DNA from: Periplaneta americana
Lineage: Eukaryota; Arthropoda; Insecta; Blattodea; Blattidae
Length of the DNA stretch: 64,000 bases
Direction of reading: 5' to 3'
Assembly (NCBI RefSeq): GCF_040183065.1
Contig: NC_091127.1
Span: 103,772,834 to 103,836,833 of the forward strand
Shown: positions 1-11,205 of the stretch, piece after piece
Layout of the letters: every line of letters starts with the position of its first letter
How positions within the stretch are numbered: position 1 is the stretch's first letter
Program-made: the position numbers and the translations under genes
The notes under the pieces: generated by a model
What the model was told of the DNA's origin: nothing
Databases searched by the model: none
What the model saw: only the letters and a program-made list of their open reading frames with translations

Positions 1-404
1 TAGTAGTACAATCAGGGCAAAACTTTAAGATTTTGATTTCAAATTTGCAATTCATTAAACCGAAATACCGGTATGCTCCCCCACATTTTCTAAGTAAATA
101 CAAATGAAAATGAAGTACATGGAAAGAGAGAAAATGAGCCTGTCATGAGGATGGGAGAGAGTTCGAGCCTTATTGGACTATTTCTTTTTCTTGAACAACG
201 TGGAATAATAGAATTTTATTACTGCTCAGTTCGTCACCATCATCATCATTGGCATTACGGCCCTTGTAGTTTAGCCTTAGCCTCCCTACTGCTCAATTCG
301 TATGGGTTATTATTATTCTCAACCTTGAAGTAAAGTTACAAGGGTTAGCGATAGAAAATTCAGTTGCATCTTTTCGACTCTGTTGGATACATACATATAC
401 AGTA

Positions 405-1220
405 TATAAAATGTCAGAAGGAAGTGAAATTGGGAGAGGAGTACGTCGAGAATGCCCTTTATCACCTACCCTGTTCAACATCTACTTGAAGGATTTAGTG
501 AAGAACTGTTTTCAGAATATGGAAGGAGTGATAGTAGATGGAAGATGAATAAAGTGCATAAGATGTGCTGATGATATGACGTTGTCAGCAGAAGAGGAGA
601 TGATACTAAGAAATATGCTACTGGAGCTAAATGACAGCTGTGAGCAGTACGGGATGAAGATAAATGCAAATAAGACCAAGACCATGGTCATAAGAAGAAA
701 AATAAAGAAGGTAAACTGGGGAATTCTAAATGAGGCAGCAGAGCAAGTGGACAGCTTCAAGTACATGAGCTGCTGCCAGGAAGTCAAAAGGAGGATAGTA
801 ATGGCCAAGGAAGCTTTGAATAGAAAAAGGAGCATCTTCTATGAGTCTCTGAAAAAAGAACTAAGTAAGAGACAAGTGAAGTGCTTTGTATAGAGTGTGG
901 CATTGTGTGGGGCAGAAACATGGACGTTACGACGAAGTGAAGAGAAGCGAGTAAAAGCATTTAAAATGTGGCTATGGAGAAGAATGGAACGTGTGAAGTG
1001 GACAGACAGAATAAGAAATGAAGCTGTGTTGGAAAGAGTGGGCGAAGAAAGAATGATACTGAAACTGATCAGGAAAGGAAAAAGGAATCGGTTGGATCAC
1101 TGGCTGAGAAGAAAATTGCCTACTGAAGGATGCAGTAGAAGGAATGGTGAACGGGAGAAGAGTTTGGGGCAGAAGAAGATATCAGATGATGGACGACATT
1201 TAGATATATGGATCATATGA
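405..1220 (+). pseudogene. LINE reverse transcriptase, 5'-truncated and broken
   Basis: One reading frame runs from about 411 to the stop at 1218-1220, interrupted only by TGA at 546 and TAG at 891. It starts in the middle of the reverse transcriptase palm. The block GRGVRRECPLSPTLFNIYL is followed by the catalytic-site region, which reads CADDM where FADDM is expected, then by KINANKTKTMVI. The C-terminal part has the GAETWTLRRSEEKR and W..RMERVKWTDRIRNE blocks typical of the 3' end of insect RTE/CR1-like LINEs. Endonuclease and the first half of RT are absent. Two nonsense codons and the missing 5' part make it a dead copy. The clade is not certain. Confidence 0.85.
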
Positions 1221-1299
1221 GAAGACAAAGAGGAAGGCAGATATAGTGAAGATTGGAGAAAGCTGGGTTTGCAAAGAATGATCTGTCCTTGGGCAAAAC

Positions 1300-1329
1300 A
1301 CTTAATGAATGAATGAATGAATGAATGAA

Positions 1330-1373
<44 letters not shown>
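1300..1373 (+). repeat. (TGAA)n followed by (TA)n at LINE 3' end
   Basis: About eight TGAA copies run into a roughly 38-bp TA tract just downstream of the LINE reading frame. Tetranucleotide tails of this kind are the usual 3' end of this LINE type, so it probably marks the 3' boundary of the insertion. Confidence 0.85.
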
Positions 1374-1379
<6 letters not shown>

Positions 1380-2549
1380 CATGTATTTCTTTTTGTTTCG
1401 GTAAAAGACCGCAGTTCAAGCAGATGAAGCTATTACATATCTGACGAGGACATCGTGATTTTTCTGAAAGGAAAGAGCATGTTCTAGGCTATGAGGAAAC
1501 GCATTGGTGACGACATTATGTAATTGTAAGGAATTTGTACAGATTGTTTTAAAAATGGACTGAAAGTAATCCCAGTGTTAGGGAAAATTTAGCTAAGAAG
1601 AATTATTGGTCGAATTTTACTGTAACTTTTTCGGAAAATGTGTTATATGCATTCATACGTTGGGACTCACCAGTATCTTGCTCTGAAAACTGACACCTGG
1701 TCCAGCAGAGGAACATCCTAGGAAACAGTTTGAGGACTTTAAGAGACGAAAAGTGGAAACATTAATAGCAAGTACGAGAAGACACAAATTAACTTACGTT
1801 GGTCAGAATAATATTAAAATTATGTTTTTGGGAACATTTTTTTCATAACTTTTTTTTATTTTGTTTGAAGAAGACAAAGTATCTCCCAAGTAATGGTTAT
1901 TTTTTTTATCTTTTTTGGGCCAGGTCAAGCCTAATAAGAAGTGATAGGATTTAGACAATAATTATTCCACTTTATTTTGAACAAACTGAAACATCGGTCC
2001 GATGACTCTGTAAAATTACATTTTCTAGTTATTTAGGAAATAAAAATACTGTTATCAGGCTCGAATCCGCTCTTCTCTGCATGACTCGCATATGTCTGAG
2101 CTACTGAGACGAGACGGAAGATTTCACTTCTGTGCAGCATGTCAGTATCCTCACCAAGGTATAAATGTACATAGACAACCCAGATCAAAAGGGAAATAAC
2201 TCCAAATGTGTAGTTATGAGAAACCTGAATTTTAAAGCTTCATATTGCTGTGAAAAACTCAATTGATACATTTTAATTATTTGAAACTTATAGCACAGTT
2301 ATATGGAACATTATTAACAAAATTCTGGACTATATGAACAATCCCCTGATTTCTCACAACAATATAGCCTATTGCTTTAAAATGCTGTTTTCTCAAAACT
2401 TTAAATTTTCAGTTGTTTCCTTTTGAACTGGACTGTTTATATCAATTATACAAGAAATCCATTTTCTTACTATTTTCTTAAGTGCGTTTTAGAACAGTTT
2501 ACGACAGCACTCGAAATTGAACGAAATTCAATAACTCCCTTAGCGATAG
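1374..2549. other. No gene recognised
   Basis: AT-rich sequence without a long or recognisable reading frame. I see no tRNA, repeat array or terminal inverted repeat. The last bases before 2550 are the target side of the palindromic element. Confidence 0.5.
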
Positions 2550-2555
2550 CTTGTG
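2550..2555 (+). repeat. Target-site duplication, left (CTTGTG)
   Basis: A perfect 6-bp match to 12908-12913, lying exactly where the inverted symmetry of the palindrome stops. Confidence 0.75.
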
Positions 2556-2960
2556 AGTAGAATACAAATGACGGGGAGTGACAGGCTAAATGGGCTTTAG
2601 GGCTTGAGGGGAGTGACAGGCTTGAGTGGGCGTGGCCAAAGTATTACGTCATAGTAGGCGTGGCCAAAGTATGGTGTCATGGAGGAGGCGGGGCTTAAAG
2701 TATGACGTCACGGAGGGGGTGGGGGCTTAAATTATGACGTAGGAAAGGGGCGTAACTTAAATTACGTCATAAATGGCAATCTAAGAGTTCAAGGTTAAAG
2801 TGTGACGTCATGCGGGTATGTAATGGCATGACATGTTCATACATGTTTATCTCCTCAATGTGGGGGGCTTAAATTATGACGTAGGAAAGGGGCGTAACGT
2901 CATAAATGGCAATCTAAGAGTTCAAGGTTAAAGTATGACGTGCAGGTATGTAATGGCATG
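2556..2960. promoter_or_regulatory. Subterminal GC-rich block with CRE-like TGACGTCA sites
   Basis: The outer 400 bp of the arm are a patchwork of short direct repeats (ggcgtggccaaagtat, gggcttaaattatgacgtagg, ggcaatctaagagttcaaggttaaag). They carry full palindromic TGACGTCA at 2703-2710 and 2803-2810 (another lies at 3337-3344) and several TGACGT or ACGTCA half sites. The mirror copy is at about 12500-12907; it holds one extra 27-bp copy plus about 19 bp, so the two ends differ in repeat number. TGACGTCA is the CREB/ATF consensus. Clustering near a transposon end could mean transposase or host factor binding; this is inference only. Confidence 0.45.
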
Positions 2961-4214
2961 ACAAGTTCATACATGTTTATCTCCTCAATGTCTGCTATGT
3001 GTGCAAATATTATGCTGAGTAATATCCGGCAATTGTTCTCAGGTGAAAGACACAAGTTCATACATGTTTGAAAACTGCTATGTGTGCAAATATTATGCAA
3101 GGTCACATCCGGCGAGTGTCCAAGAATTAATCTATCACACTTAAACACATACATTCTTTTTCTTAAGATTCTAATGTAATGGTAATTTAATTGATTGGGG
3201 AATGGGTGTTGGAATGTGGGACATAAATGGATAAAAAATTAATCTAGCACACTTGTAAATTAAACAGGATGTGGCTGAAGTTGGAAATGGAGGAGGGGGG
3301 TAATAATTTGAAATACACACGGCATAACTTAAAGTTTGACGTCATTCACAAATGCAGGTTGAGGCGTAACGTAATAATTTGAATTACATATGTTCATACA
3401 AGTTTGTATAGTTGAAATACACAAGTTCATACATGTCTGAGATTTCATCTACACAATGATGTGCAAATATTATGCAATCTCACATCCGGTGATGCAATTG
3501 CTGAGTAATAATAAAAGCTTGTTTTTGAAGCAACGTGTTATATTACACAAATATTGCATGATTCAAATAATATGCAAGCTGTTAAATTCACATCCGGTGA
3601 AGGCGCAAGTGCTGAATAATGGCCAGCTGTCCAATGGATGTCCTGAAACTGGTTGTACTTTAAGCCAATTGTTGAGTAATTGATAAAAAATATTAAGATT
3701 CTAATGTACTGGTAATTGAATTGATAAATATTAATGGGAAATGGAAATTGGAATGTGGGAATTATTGATGGCGTAAATGGTTGTACTTTAAGCCAATTTA
3801 TAAAAAAAAATTAATCTAGCACACTTGTAAATTAAACACATACATTCTTCTCATATTATTATTATTCCAATGTAATACATTTTGAGTGGTTTGTTTAGCG
3901 TATTTAATTTAAGCCATACATTATTACTAACATTAAATTCATCAGAATGTGACATTATTATGATTTAGAGCAGTAATTGTGGCAGATAAATCAACGTAGA
4001 TGTATATGTTGTGTAATGCATAAGTGTGCAAATATTATGCAAGCTTGCTGAATCACTTCCGGCGACGATGCAATTGCTGAGTAATGATAAAAGCATGTTC
4101 TTTAAGCACCTGCAACGTGTCATATTACACAAATATTGCATGATGCAAATAATATGCAAGCTGTTAATTCACATCCGGTGAAGACGCAAGTGCTGAATAA
4201 TGGCCAGCTTATTA

Positions 4215-4263
<49 letters not shown>

Positions 4264-5250
4264 GGTTCCAATTTAATACATTTTGAAGTAACATTTATTG
4301 GATTGATTAATAATTTAATACATTTTGAAGTAACATTTATTGGATTCATTTTAAGCCATACATTATTACCGAAGCAGTTCGTAATATAGTAATTGCTTCT
4401 TCTTCTTCTTCTTCTTCTTCTTCTCATTATTATTATTATTATTATTATTCGTCATAAAGAAGATTAAAGTGCGACGTTATAAATATGTAATTGAAGTTGG
4501 AGTAATTGAAGTTGGAAATGGGGGGGGGGATTTGATAAAATTCTAATGTAATAGTAATTTAATTGATAAATAGTAATGGGTAAGGGAAATTCGCAAGTGT
4601 TAATTGAAATTGGAATGGGGGAATTATTTATGGCGTAAATGGTTGTACTTTAAGCCAATTTATAAAATGTTAATTGAAATTGGAATGGGGGAATTATTTA
4701 TGGCGTAAATGGTTGTACTTTAAGCCAATTTATAAAAAAAATTAATCTAGCACACTTGTAAATTAAACACATACATTCTTCTCATTTTATTATTATTATT
4801 CCAATGTAATACATTTTGAAGTAAAATTGAGTGGTTTGTTTAGCGTATTTAATTTAAGCCATACATTATTACCAACATTAAATTCATCAGAATGTGACAT
4901 TATTATTTCGTAATACAGTAATTGTAGCAGATAAATCAATGTAGATATATATGTTGTGTAATGTTATTACATTTGCATAAGTGTGCAAATATTATGCAAG
5001 CTTGCTGAATCACTTCCGGCGACGATGCAATTGCTGAGTAATGATAAAAATATGTTTTTGAAGCACCTGGAACGTGTTATATTACACAAATATTGCATGA
5101 TGCAAATAATATGCAAGCTGTTAATTGACATCCGGCGATTGTTCTCACAGCGTTTTATGTTACACAGAAATTGTATTGATTACAAGTAAATAATAGCTAT
5201 CTGCTATGTGTGAAAATATTATGCAAGGTTGCTAATTTTATATCCGACGA
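2960..5250. repeat. Irregular array of GCAAATATTATGCAA / CATCCGGYGA modules
   Basis: The left arm holds repeated, partly shuffled modules: tgtgcaaatattatgcaag, then catccggcga or cttccggcga, then tgcaattgctgagtaatgataaaa, then tattacacaaatattgcatgat. Recurrences start near 2998, 3080, 3460, 4025 and 4982. Simple repeats (ATT)n at 4205-4262 and (CTT)n(ATT)n at 4397-4450 sit between them. A 69-bp block at about 4597-4665 is duplicated at 4667-4735 here but single in the right arm. The mirror array is at about 10240-12500. No convincing coding capacity was seen. Confidence 0.7.
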
Positions 5251-5350
5251 TGAAATTGCTGAGTAATGATAAAAAAACATGTCTTTGATTATGTAGCATA
5301 ATAACCACCTATATTAAGGCTATGAAATTGATATGTAGTAGTAAATCAAT

Positions 5351-5671
5351 ATGGATTCCTGCTCGATGCTTACACGTTTGGGGACCGGAGAATACGTGAA
5401 CAAGATTTACAATATTGGAGAGTTAACACCTGGAAAACCATATTTAATAAAAAGCATGGAGAATAAAAGAACTCGATACGGGGCAACAATCCTCGCAATT
5501 CTAGAGGAATTTTCAGTTTTTCTACCACAACGATTTAGCAGTATGTCGGACACATTGTTGAATAAGGTGAATGATGAGTCAGACATTGTTCTACTATACA
5601 AAGGACAGGTGGAGATAGGTAATGGAAAGAAAATGCACAAGTTGGAGTTTCAGAAAAAGAAAGGCGAGTAA
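5351..5671 (+). CDS. 106-aa small protein of palindromic element, left copy
   Basis: An open frame of 106 codons beginning MDSCSMLTRLGTGEYV. The middle section has the pattern GELTPGKPYLIKSMENKRTR, then YGATILAILE and FSVFLPQRFSSM, and the chain ends in a Lys-rich tail. Alternating short beta-like segments with conserved Gly and Lys suggest a small OB-fold-like nucleic-acid-binding protein, but I do not recognise a family with certainty. It is duplicated intact on the opposite strand at 9828-10148, so both arms keep it open. The codon before the stop overlaps a possible splice donor (GAGTAAC), and a possible acceptor (TTTAG) lies at 6011-6016, just before the zinc-ribbon exon. A two-exon gene is therefore possible. 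Confidence 0.6.
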   Translation: MDSCSMLTRLGTGEYVNKIYNIGELTPGKPYLIKSMENKRTRYGATILAILEEFSVFLPQRFSSMSDTLLNKVNDESDIVLLYKGQVEIGNGKKMHKLEFQKKKGE

Positions 5672-6015
5672 CAATTGCTTAATTATATCAGTATAAGTGT
5701 GAATGTGTGAGGAGTTATATGTAATTGTATCATATAGAGCTACAAACATATCGGTTGGAGGTAATATGGCTGGATGATGAGGTGAATTATTTAGAAGTGT
5801 AATGAAAGAAGTATTGCAGTTTGGAATAATTGACATTGAACAAGTTTAGACAGCGGTGGGAGGGGGGCAAGTTGATGAATAATACGCTCGAATTTATACA
5901 ACTATTACACTATCACATATTTTATAAAAGATCTTTGTCAAAAAAAACTTTGGTAGTGTAATAACAGCCATAGCGTTAATAATGTCTCACAATATTTATT
6001 TTTTACTTTAATTTA

Positions 6016-6175
6016 GATGATACTGCATCTCCAGTCTCGGTTTGAGCTGAAGAAGAAATCGCACAATTTAAATGCTCTGAGTGTAAAAAAAAAAGTGACC
6101 ATGATGAAGCGTGGTGAATGTTAAGCTTGATTATGAAGAATGTCCGAATTGTAATAAATGTTCTTTTTGGAAATA
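6016..6175 (+). pseudogene. Zinc-ribbon exon, broken (left arm)
   Basis: After a possible splice acceptor, one frame gives an acidic stretch and CSECKKKSDHDEAW, then a TGA. Shifting frame by one base continues NVKLDYEECPNCNKCSFWK and stops. Together these hold a C-x2-C ... C-x2-C-x2-C arrangement like a zinc ribbon. An in-frame TGA also lies upstream at about 6040. The one-base shift is shared by both arms, so it predates the duplication or has been homogenised. It could be the second exon of the 106-aa gene. A replication-protein-like OB-fold plus zinc ribbon is possible but unproven. Confidence 0.4.
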
Positions 6176-6650
6176 GTTTTGCACTGTAATTTCTTTTATG
6201 TCTTAACCATCCATTTCCATCTCACATAACCAAAGGATTGGGTTCGTTTAGAGTTCCAAATGAGGAATGGGTTATTAACCTATAACATTTTCCTTTCAAA
6301 TATTAGTAATGCTTTTCCAATATTAAGAATTGGTATGTAGGTTTTCAAATATTAATAATCCTTAAGAATTGGTGTATAAGCTGAGATTATTCTAAACATA
6401 TATGTTACAAGAATATGACATAATTCCAGTGGTAGCTTATTGATTTGGGAGCGGTGGATTCATTACATGTTTGTATGATAAAACCTGAGGATGATTGTGA
6501 GAATGTCAATGATTAAACTGAACCTAGTCATTGGGGATGGGGATGTGCTTGGTAAAAGAAAATAGTAACAACATAAAATTATGCGTATATATTTATTCCT
6601 AAAAATAAATACAATGCACTGAGTAAGAAAAAAAAGTAACACATACTTAC

Positions 6651-6878
6651 ATTTTTAAACATATGATATGAGTAAAAGCACTTTATACATAATCCAATAA
6701 GACACTTTGAATATTGTGTTCGAACAACGCTCTTACACCCTTTTTGCACACATCTCCTCCGACTTTTGAATGGGATATATTGTACCAAATGATTTATACC
6801 ATCATATCGAGATTCTCTACTGTTACATGTAATCGGAGAACAAGTTAGTCTCACACCCGCTTTCTTTGTGATAAACAT
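6651..6878 (-). pseudogene. piggyBac-type transposase C-terminal cysteine-rich exon (left)
   Basis: About 75 residues starting MFITKKAGVRL. They contain RYDGINHLVQYIPF, RRRCVQKGCKSVVRTQ, then CSKCLIGLCIKCFYSYH. The order (R-Y-D-G, RRC, CxxC, C-x2-C-F..H) matches the zinc-binding C-terminal domain that follows the DDE domain in piggyBac transposases. The exon ends at a strong splice donor (AAAAT|GTAAGT). Upstream, where the DDE catalytic domain should be, there is only the 39-bp minisatellite. It is thus a remnant or capture, not a complete transposase. TTAA targets are absent at the element ends, so piggyBac did not insert this palindrome in the usual way. Confidence 0.6.
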
Positions 6879-6899
6879 TGCAACTGATACGAAAATGGC

Positions 6900-7795
6900 A
6901 TTCTTGTGACATATACGTTACAACTTGTCGATAATCGTAATCTTGTGACATATACGTTACACCTTGTCGAAAATCGTAATCTTGTGACATATACGTTACA
7001 GCTTGTCGAAAATCGTAATCTTGTGACATATACGTTACACCTTGTCGAAAATCGTAATCTTGTGACATATGTTACAACTTGTCGAAAATCGTAATCTTGT
7101 GACATATACGTTACAACTTGTCGAAAATCGTAATCTTGTGACATATACGTTACAACTTGTCGAAAATCGTAATCTTGTGACATATACGTTACAGTTTGTC
7201 GAAAATCGTAATCTTGTGACATATACGTTACAACTTGTCGAAAATCGTAATCTTGTTGCGACAATGCAACACCATGTCGAAAATCGAAATCTTGTGACAT
7301 ATATGTTACAAGTTGTCGAAAATCGTATTCTTGTTGCGATAATGCAACACCATGTCGAAAATCGTATTCTTGTTGCGATAATGCAACACCATGTAGAAAA
7401 TCGTATTCTTGTTGCGATAGTGCAACACCATGTCGAAAATCGTATTCTTGTTGCGATAATGCAACACCTTGTCGAAAATCGTATTCGTGTGGCGATAATG
7501 CAACACCATGTCGAAAATCGTATTCTTGTTGCGATAATGCAACACCATGTCGAAAATCGTATTCGTGTTGCGATAATGCAACACCATGTCGAAAATCGTA
7601 TTCGTGTTGCGATAATGCAACACCATGTCGAAAATCGTATTCTTGTTGCGATAATGCAACACCCTGTCGAAAATCGTATTCTTGTTGCGATAATGCAACA
7701 TCATGTCGAAAATCGTATTCTTGTTGCGATAATGCAACACCATGTCGAAAATCGTATTCTTGTTGCGATAATGCAACACCATGTCGAGAATGATT
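6900..7795 (+). repeat. 39-bp minisatellite, left half, two unit types
   Basis: About 23 tandem 39-bp units. Type 1 (6905-7254 and one at 7294) contains TTGTGACATATACGTTACAA plus CTTGTCGAAAATCGTAAT. Type 2 (7255-7293 and 7333-7795) contains TTGTTGCGATAATGCAACA plus CCATGTCGAAAATCGTATT. One unit near 7063 is 3 bp short. Because 39 is divisible by three, long reading frames appear on both strands (up to 323 codons, motif MSQDYDFRQVVTY). These are probably repeat artefacts, although the frame is kept throughout. Confidence 0.9.
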
Positions 7796-8615
7796 TTCTA
7801 CAAGTTGTAACGTATATGTCACAAGATTACGACTTTCGACAAGTTGTAACGTATGTCACAAGATTATGATTTTCGACAAGCTGTAATGTATATGTCACAA
7901 GATTACGATTTTCGACAAGTTGTAACGTATATGTCACAAGAATACGATTTTCGACATGGTGTTGCATTATCGCAACAAGAATACGATTTTCGACATGGTG
8001 TTGCATTATCACAACAAGAATACGATTTTCAACAAGTTGTAACATATATGTCACAAGATTACGATTTTCGACAAGTTGTAACGTATATGTCACAAGATTA
8101 CGATTTTCGACAAAGTGTAACGTATATGTCACAAGATTACGATTTTCGACAAGCTGTAACGTATATGTCACAAGATTACGATTTTCGACAAGGTGTAACG
8201 TATATGTCACAAGATTACGATTTTCGACAAGTTGTAACATATGTCACAAGATTACGATTTTCGACAAGATTTAACGTATGTCACAAGATTGCGATCTTCG
8301 ACAAGCTGTAACGTATATGTCACAAGATTACGATTTTCGACAAGTTGTAACGTATATGTCACAAGATTAAGATTTTCGACAAGTTGTAACGTATATGTCA
8401 CAAGATTACGATTTTCGACAAGTTGTAACATATGTCACAAGATTACGATTTTCAACAAGGTGTAACGTATATGTCACAAGATTACGATTTTCGACAAGCT
8501 GTAACGTATATGTCACAAGATTACGATTTTCGACAAGGTGTAACGTATATGTCACAAGATTACGATTTTCGATAAGTTGTAACGTATATGTCACAAGAAT
8601 GCCATTTTCGTATCA
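7796..8615 (-). repeat. 39-bp minisatellite, right half, inverted
   Basis: About 21 units of the same minisatellite in opposite orientation. They are mostly type 1, with two type 2 units at about 7955-8025. The switch of orientation lies within about 10 bp of 7795, so the palindrome has no unique spacer. Composition differs from the left half (13 versus 2 type 2 units), showing independent expansion or contraction after the inversion. Confidence 0.9.
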
Positions 8616-8621
8616 GTTGCA

Positions 8622-8849
8622 ATGTTTATCACAAAGAAAGCGGGTGTGAGACTAACTTGTTCTCCGATTACATGTAACAGTAGAGAATCTCGATATGATG
8701 GTATAAATCATTTGGTACAATATATCCCATTCAAAAGTCGAAGGAGATGTGTGCAAAAAGGGTGTAAGAGCGTTGTTCGAACACAATGTTCAAAGTGTCT
8801 TATTGGATTATGTATAAAGTGCTTTTACTCATATCATATGTTTAAAAAT
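8622..8849 (+). pseudogene. piggyBac-type transposase C-terminal cysteine-rich exon (right)
   Basis: Mirror copy of 6651-6878 with one visible amino-acid change (TQC versus TQY near the second zinc ligand; here the cysteine is present). It has the same GTAAGT donor at 8850. Both copies read outward from the palindrome centre, directly out of the minisatellite. The Tyr in the left copy would remove one zinc ligand, so the right copy looks more intact. Confidence 0.6.
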
Positions 8850-9323
8850 GTAAGTATGTGTTACTTTTTTTTCTTACTCAGTGCATTGTATTTATTTTTA
8901 GGAATAAATATATACGCATAATTTTATGTTGTTACTATTTTCTTTTACCAAGCACATCCCCATCCCCAATGACTAGGTTCAGTTTAATCATTGACATTCT
9001 CACAATCATCCTCAGGTTTTATCATACAAACATGTAATGAATCCTCCGCTCCCAAATCAATAAGCTACCACTGGAATTATGTCATATTCTTGTAACATAT
9101 ATGTTTTGAATAATCTCAGCTTATACACCAATTCTTAAGGATTATTAATATTTGAAAACCTATATACCAATTCTTAATATTGGAAAAGCATTACTAATAT
9201 TTGAAAGGAAAATGTTATAGGTTAATAACCCATTCCTCATTTGGAACTCTAAACGAACCCAATCCTTTGGTTATGTGAGATGGAAATGGATGGTTAAGAC
9301 ATAAAAGAAATTACAGTGCAAAA

Positions 9324-9483
9324 CTATTTCCAAAAAGAACATTTATTACAATTCGGACATTCTTCATAATCAAGCTTAACATTCACCACGCTTCATCATG
9401 GTCACTTTTTTTTTACACTCAGAGCATTTAAATTGTGCGATTTCTTCTTCAGCTCAAACCGAGACTGGAGATGCAGTATCATC
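9324..9483 (-). pseudogene. Zinc-ribbon exon, broken (right arm)
   Basis: Reverse-complement copy of 6016-6175. The same frame break is seen, with one fewer A in a homopolymer run. The same reading applies: two CxxC pairs and a stop after SFWK. Confidence 0.4.
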
Positions 9484-9827
9484 TAAATTAAAGTAAAAAA
9501 TAAATATTGTGAGACATTATTAACGCTATGGCTGTTATTACACTACCAAAGTTTTTTTTGACAAAGATCTTTTATAAAATATGTGATAGTGTAATAGTTG
9601 TATAAATTCGAGCGTATTATTCATCAACTTGCCCCCCTCCCACCGCTGTCTAAACTTGTTCAATGTCAATTATTCCAAACTGCAATACTTCTTTCATTAC
9701 ACTTCTAAATAATTCACCTCATCATCCAGCCATATTACCTCCAACCGATATGTTTGTAGCTCTATATGATACAATTACATATAACTCCTCACACATTCAC
9801 ACTTATACTGATATAATTAAGCAATTG

Positions 9828-10148
9828 TTACTCGCCTTTCTTTTTCTGAAACTCCAACTTGTGCATTTTCTTTCCATTACCTATCTCCACCTGTCCTTTG
9901 TATAGTAGAACAATGTCTGACTCATCATTCACCTTATTCAACAATGTGTCCGACATACTGCTAAATCGTTGTGGTAGAAAAACTGAAAATTCCTCTAGAA
10001 TTGCGAGGATTGTTGCCCCGTATCGAGTTCTTTTATTCTCCATGCTTTTTATTAAATATGGTTTTCCAGGTGTTAACTCTCCAATATTGTAAATCTTGTT
10101 CACGTATTCTCCGGTCCCCAAACGTGTAAGCATCGAGCAGGAATCCAT
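9828..10148 (-). CDS. 106-aa small protein of palindromic element, right copy
   Basis: Mirror image of the 5351-5671 gene, identical in length and deduced protein. Retention of an intact frame in both arms fits very recent formation of the palindrome, continuing gene conversion between arms, or selection; the sequence alone cannot separate these. The product is unknown; see the left copy for the motif description. It is transcribed towards the right arm's interior, that is towards the centre of the palindrome, as is the left copy. Confidence 0.6.
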   Translation of the reverse strand: MDSCSMLTRLGTGEYVNKIYNIGELTPGKPYLIKSMENKRTRYGATILAILEEFSVFLPQRFSSMSDTLLNKVNDESDIVLLYKGQVEIGNGKKMHKLEFQKKKGE

Positions 10149-11150
10149 ATTGATTTACTACTACATATCAATTTCATAGCCTTAATATAGGTGGTTATTA
10201 TGCTACATAATCAAAAACATGTTTTTTATCATTACTCAGCAAGTTCATCGTCGGATATAAAATTAGCAACCTTGCATAATATTTGCACACATAGCAGATA
10301 ACTATTATTTACTTGTAATCAATACAATTTCTGTGTAACATAAAACGCTGTGAGAACAATCGCCGGATGTCAATTAACAGCTTGCATATTATTTGCATCA
10401 TGCAATATTTGTGTAATATAACACGTTCCAGGTGCTTCAAAAACATATTTTTATCATTACTCAGCAATTGCATCGTCGCCGGAAGTGATTCAGCAAGCTT
10501 GCATAATATTTGCACACTTATGCAAATGTAATAACATTACACAACATATATATCTACATTGATTTATCTGCTACAATTACTGTATTACGAAATAATAATG
10601 TCACATTCTGATGAATTTAATGTTGGTAATAATGTATGGCTTAAATTAAATACGCTAAACAAACCACTCAATTTTACTTCAAAATGTATTACATTGGAAT
10701 AATAATAATAAAATGAGAAGAATGTATGTGTTTAATTTACAAGTGTGCTAGATTAATTTTTTTTATAAATTGGCTTAAAGTACAACCATTTACGCCATAA
10801 ATAATTCCCCCATTCCAATTTCAATTAACACTTGCGAATTTCCCTTACCCATTACTATTTATCAATTAAATTACTATTACATTAGAATTTTATCAAATCC
10901 CCCCCCATTTCCAACTTCAATTACTCCAACTTCAATTACATATTTATAACGTCGCACTTTAATCTTCTTTATGACGAATAATAATAATAATAATGAGAAG
11001 AAGAAGAAGAAGAAGAAGCAATTACTATATTACGAACTGCTTCGGTAATAATGTATGGCTTAAAATGAATCCAATAAATGTTACTTCAAAATGTATTAAA
11101 TTATTAATCAATCCAATAAATGTTACTTCAAAATGTATTAAATTGGAACC

Positions 11151-11205
<55 letters not shown>

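Noticed and set aside
6851-7869. Long reading frames of 323, 266 and 158 codons in the minisatellite
   Set aside because: They follow from the 39-bp period (divisible by three) and exist on both strands; composition is pure repeat, with no independent start, domain or codon bias.
6900-8615. CRISPR array
   Set aside because: Repeats are directly adjacent without unique spacers, and the host is eukaryotic.
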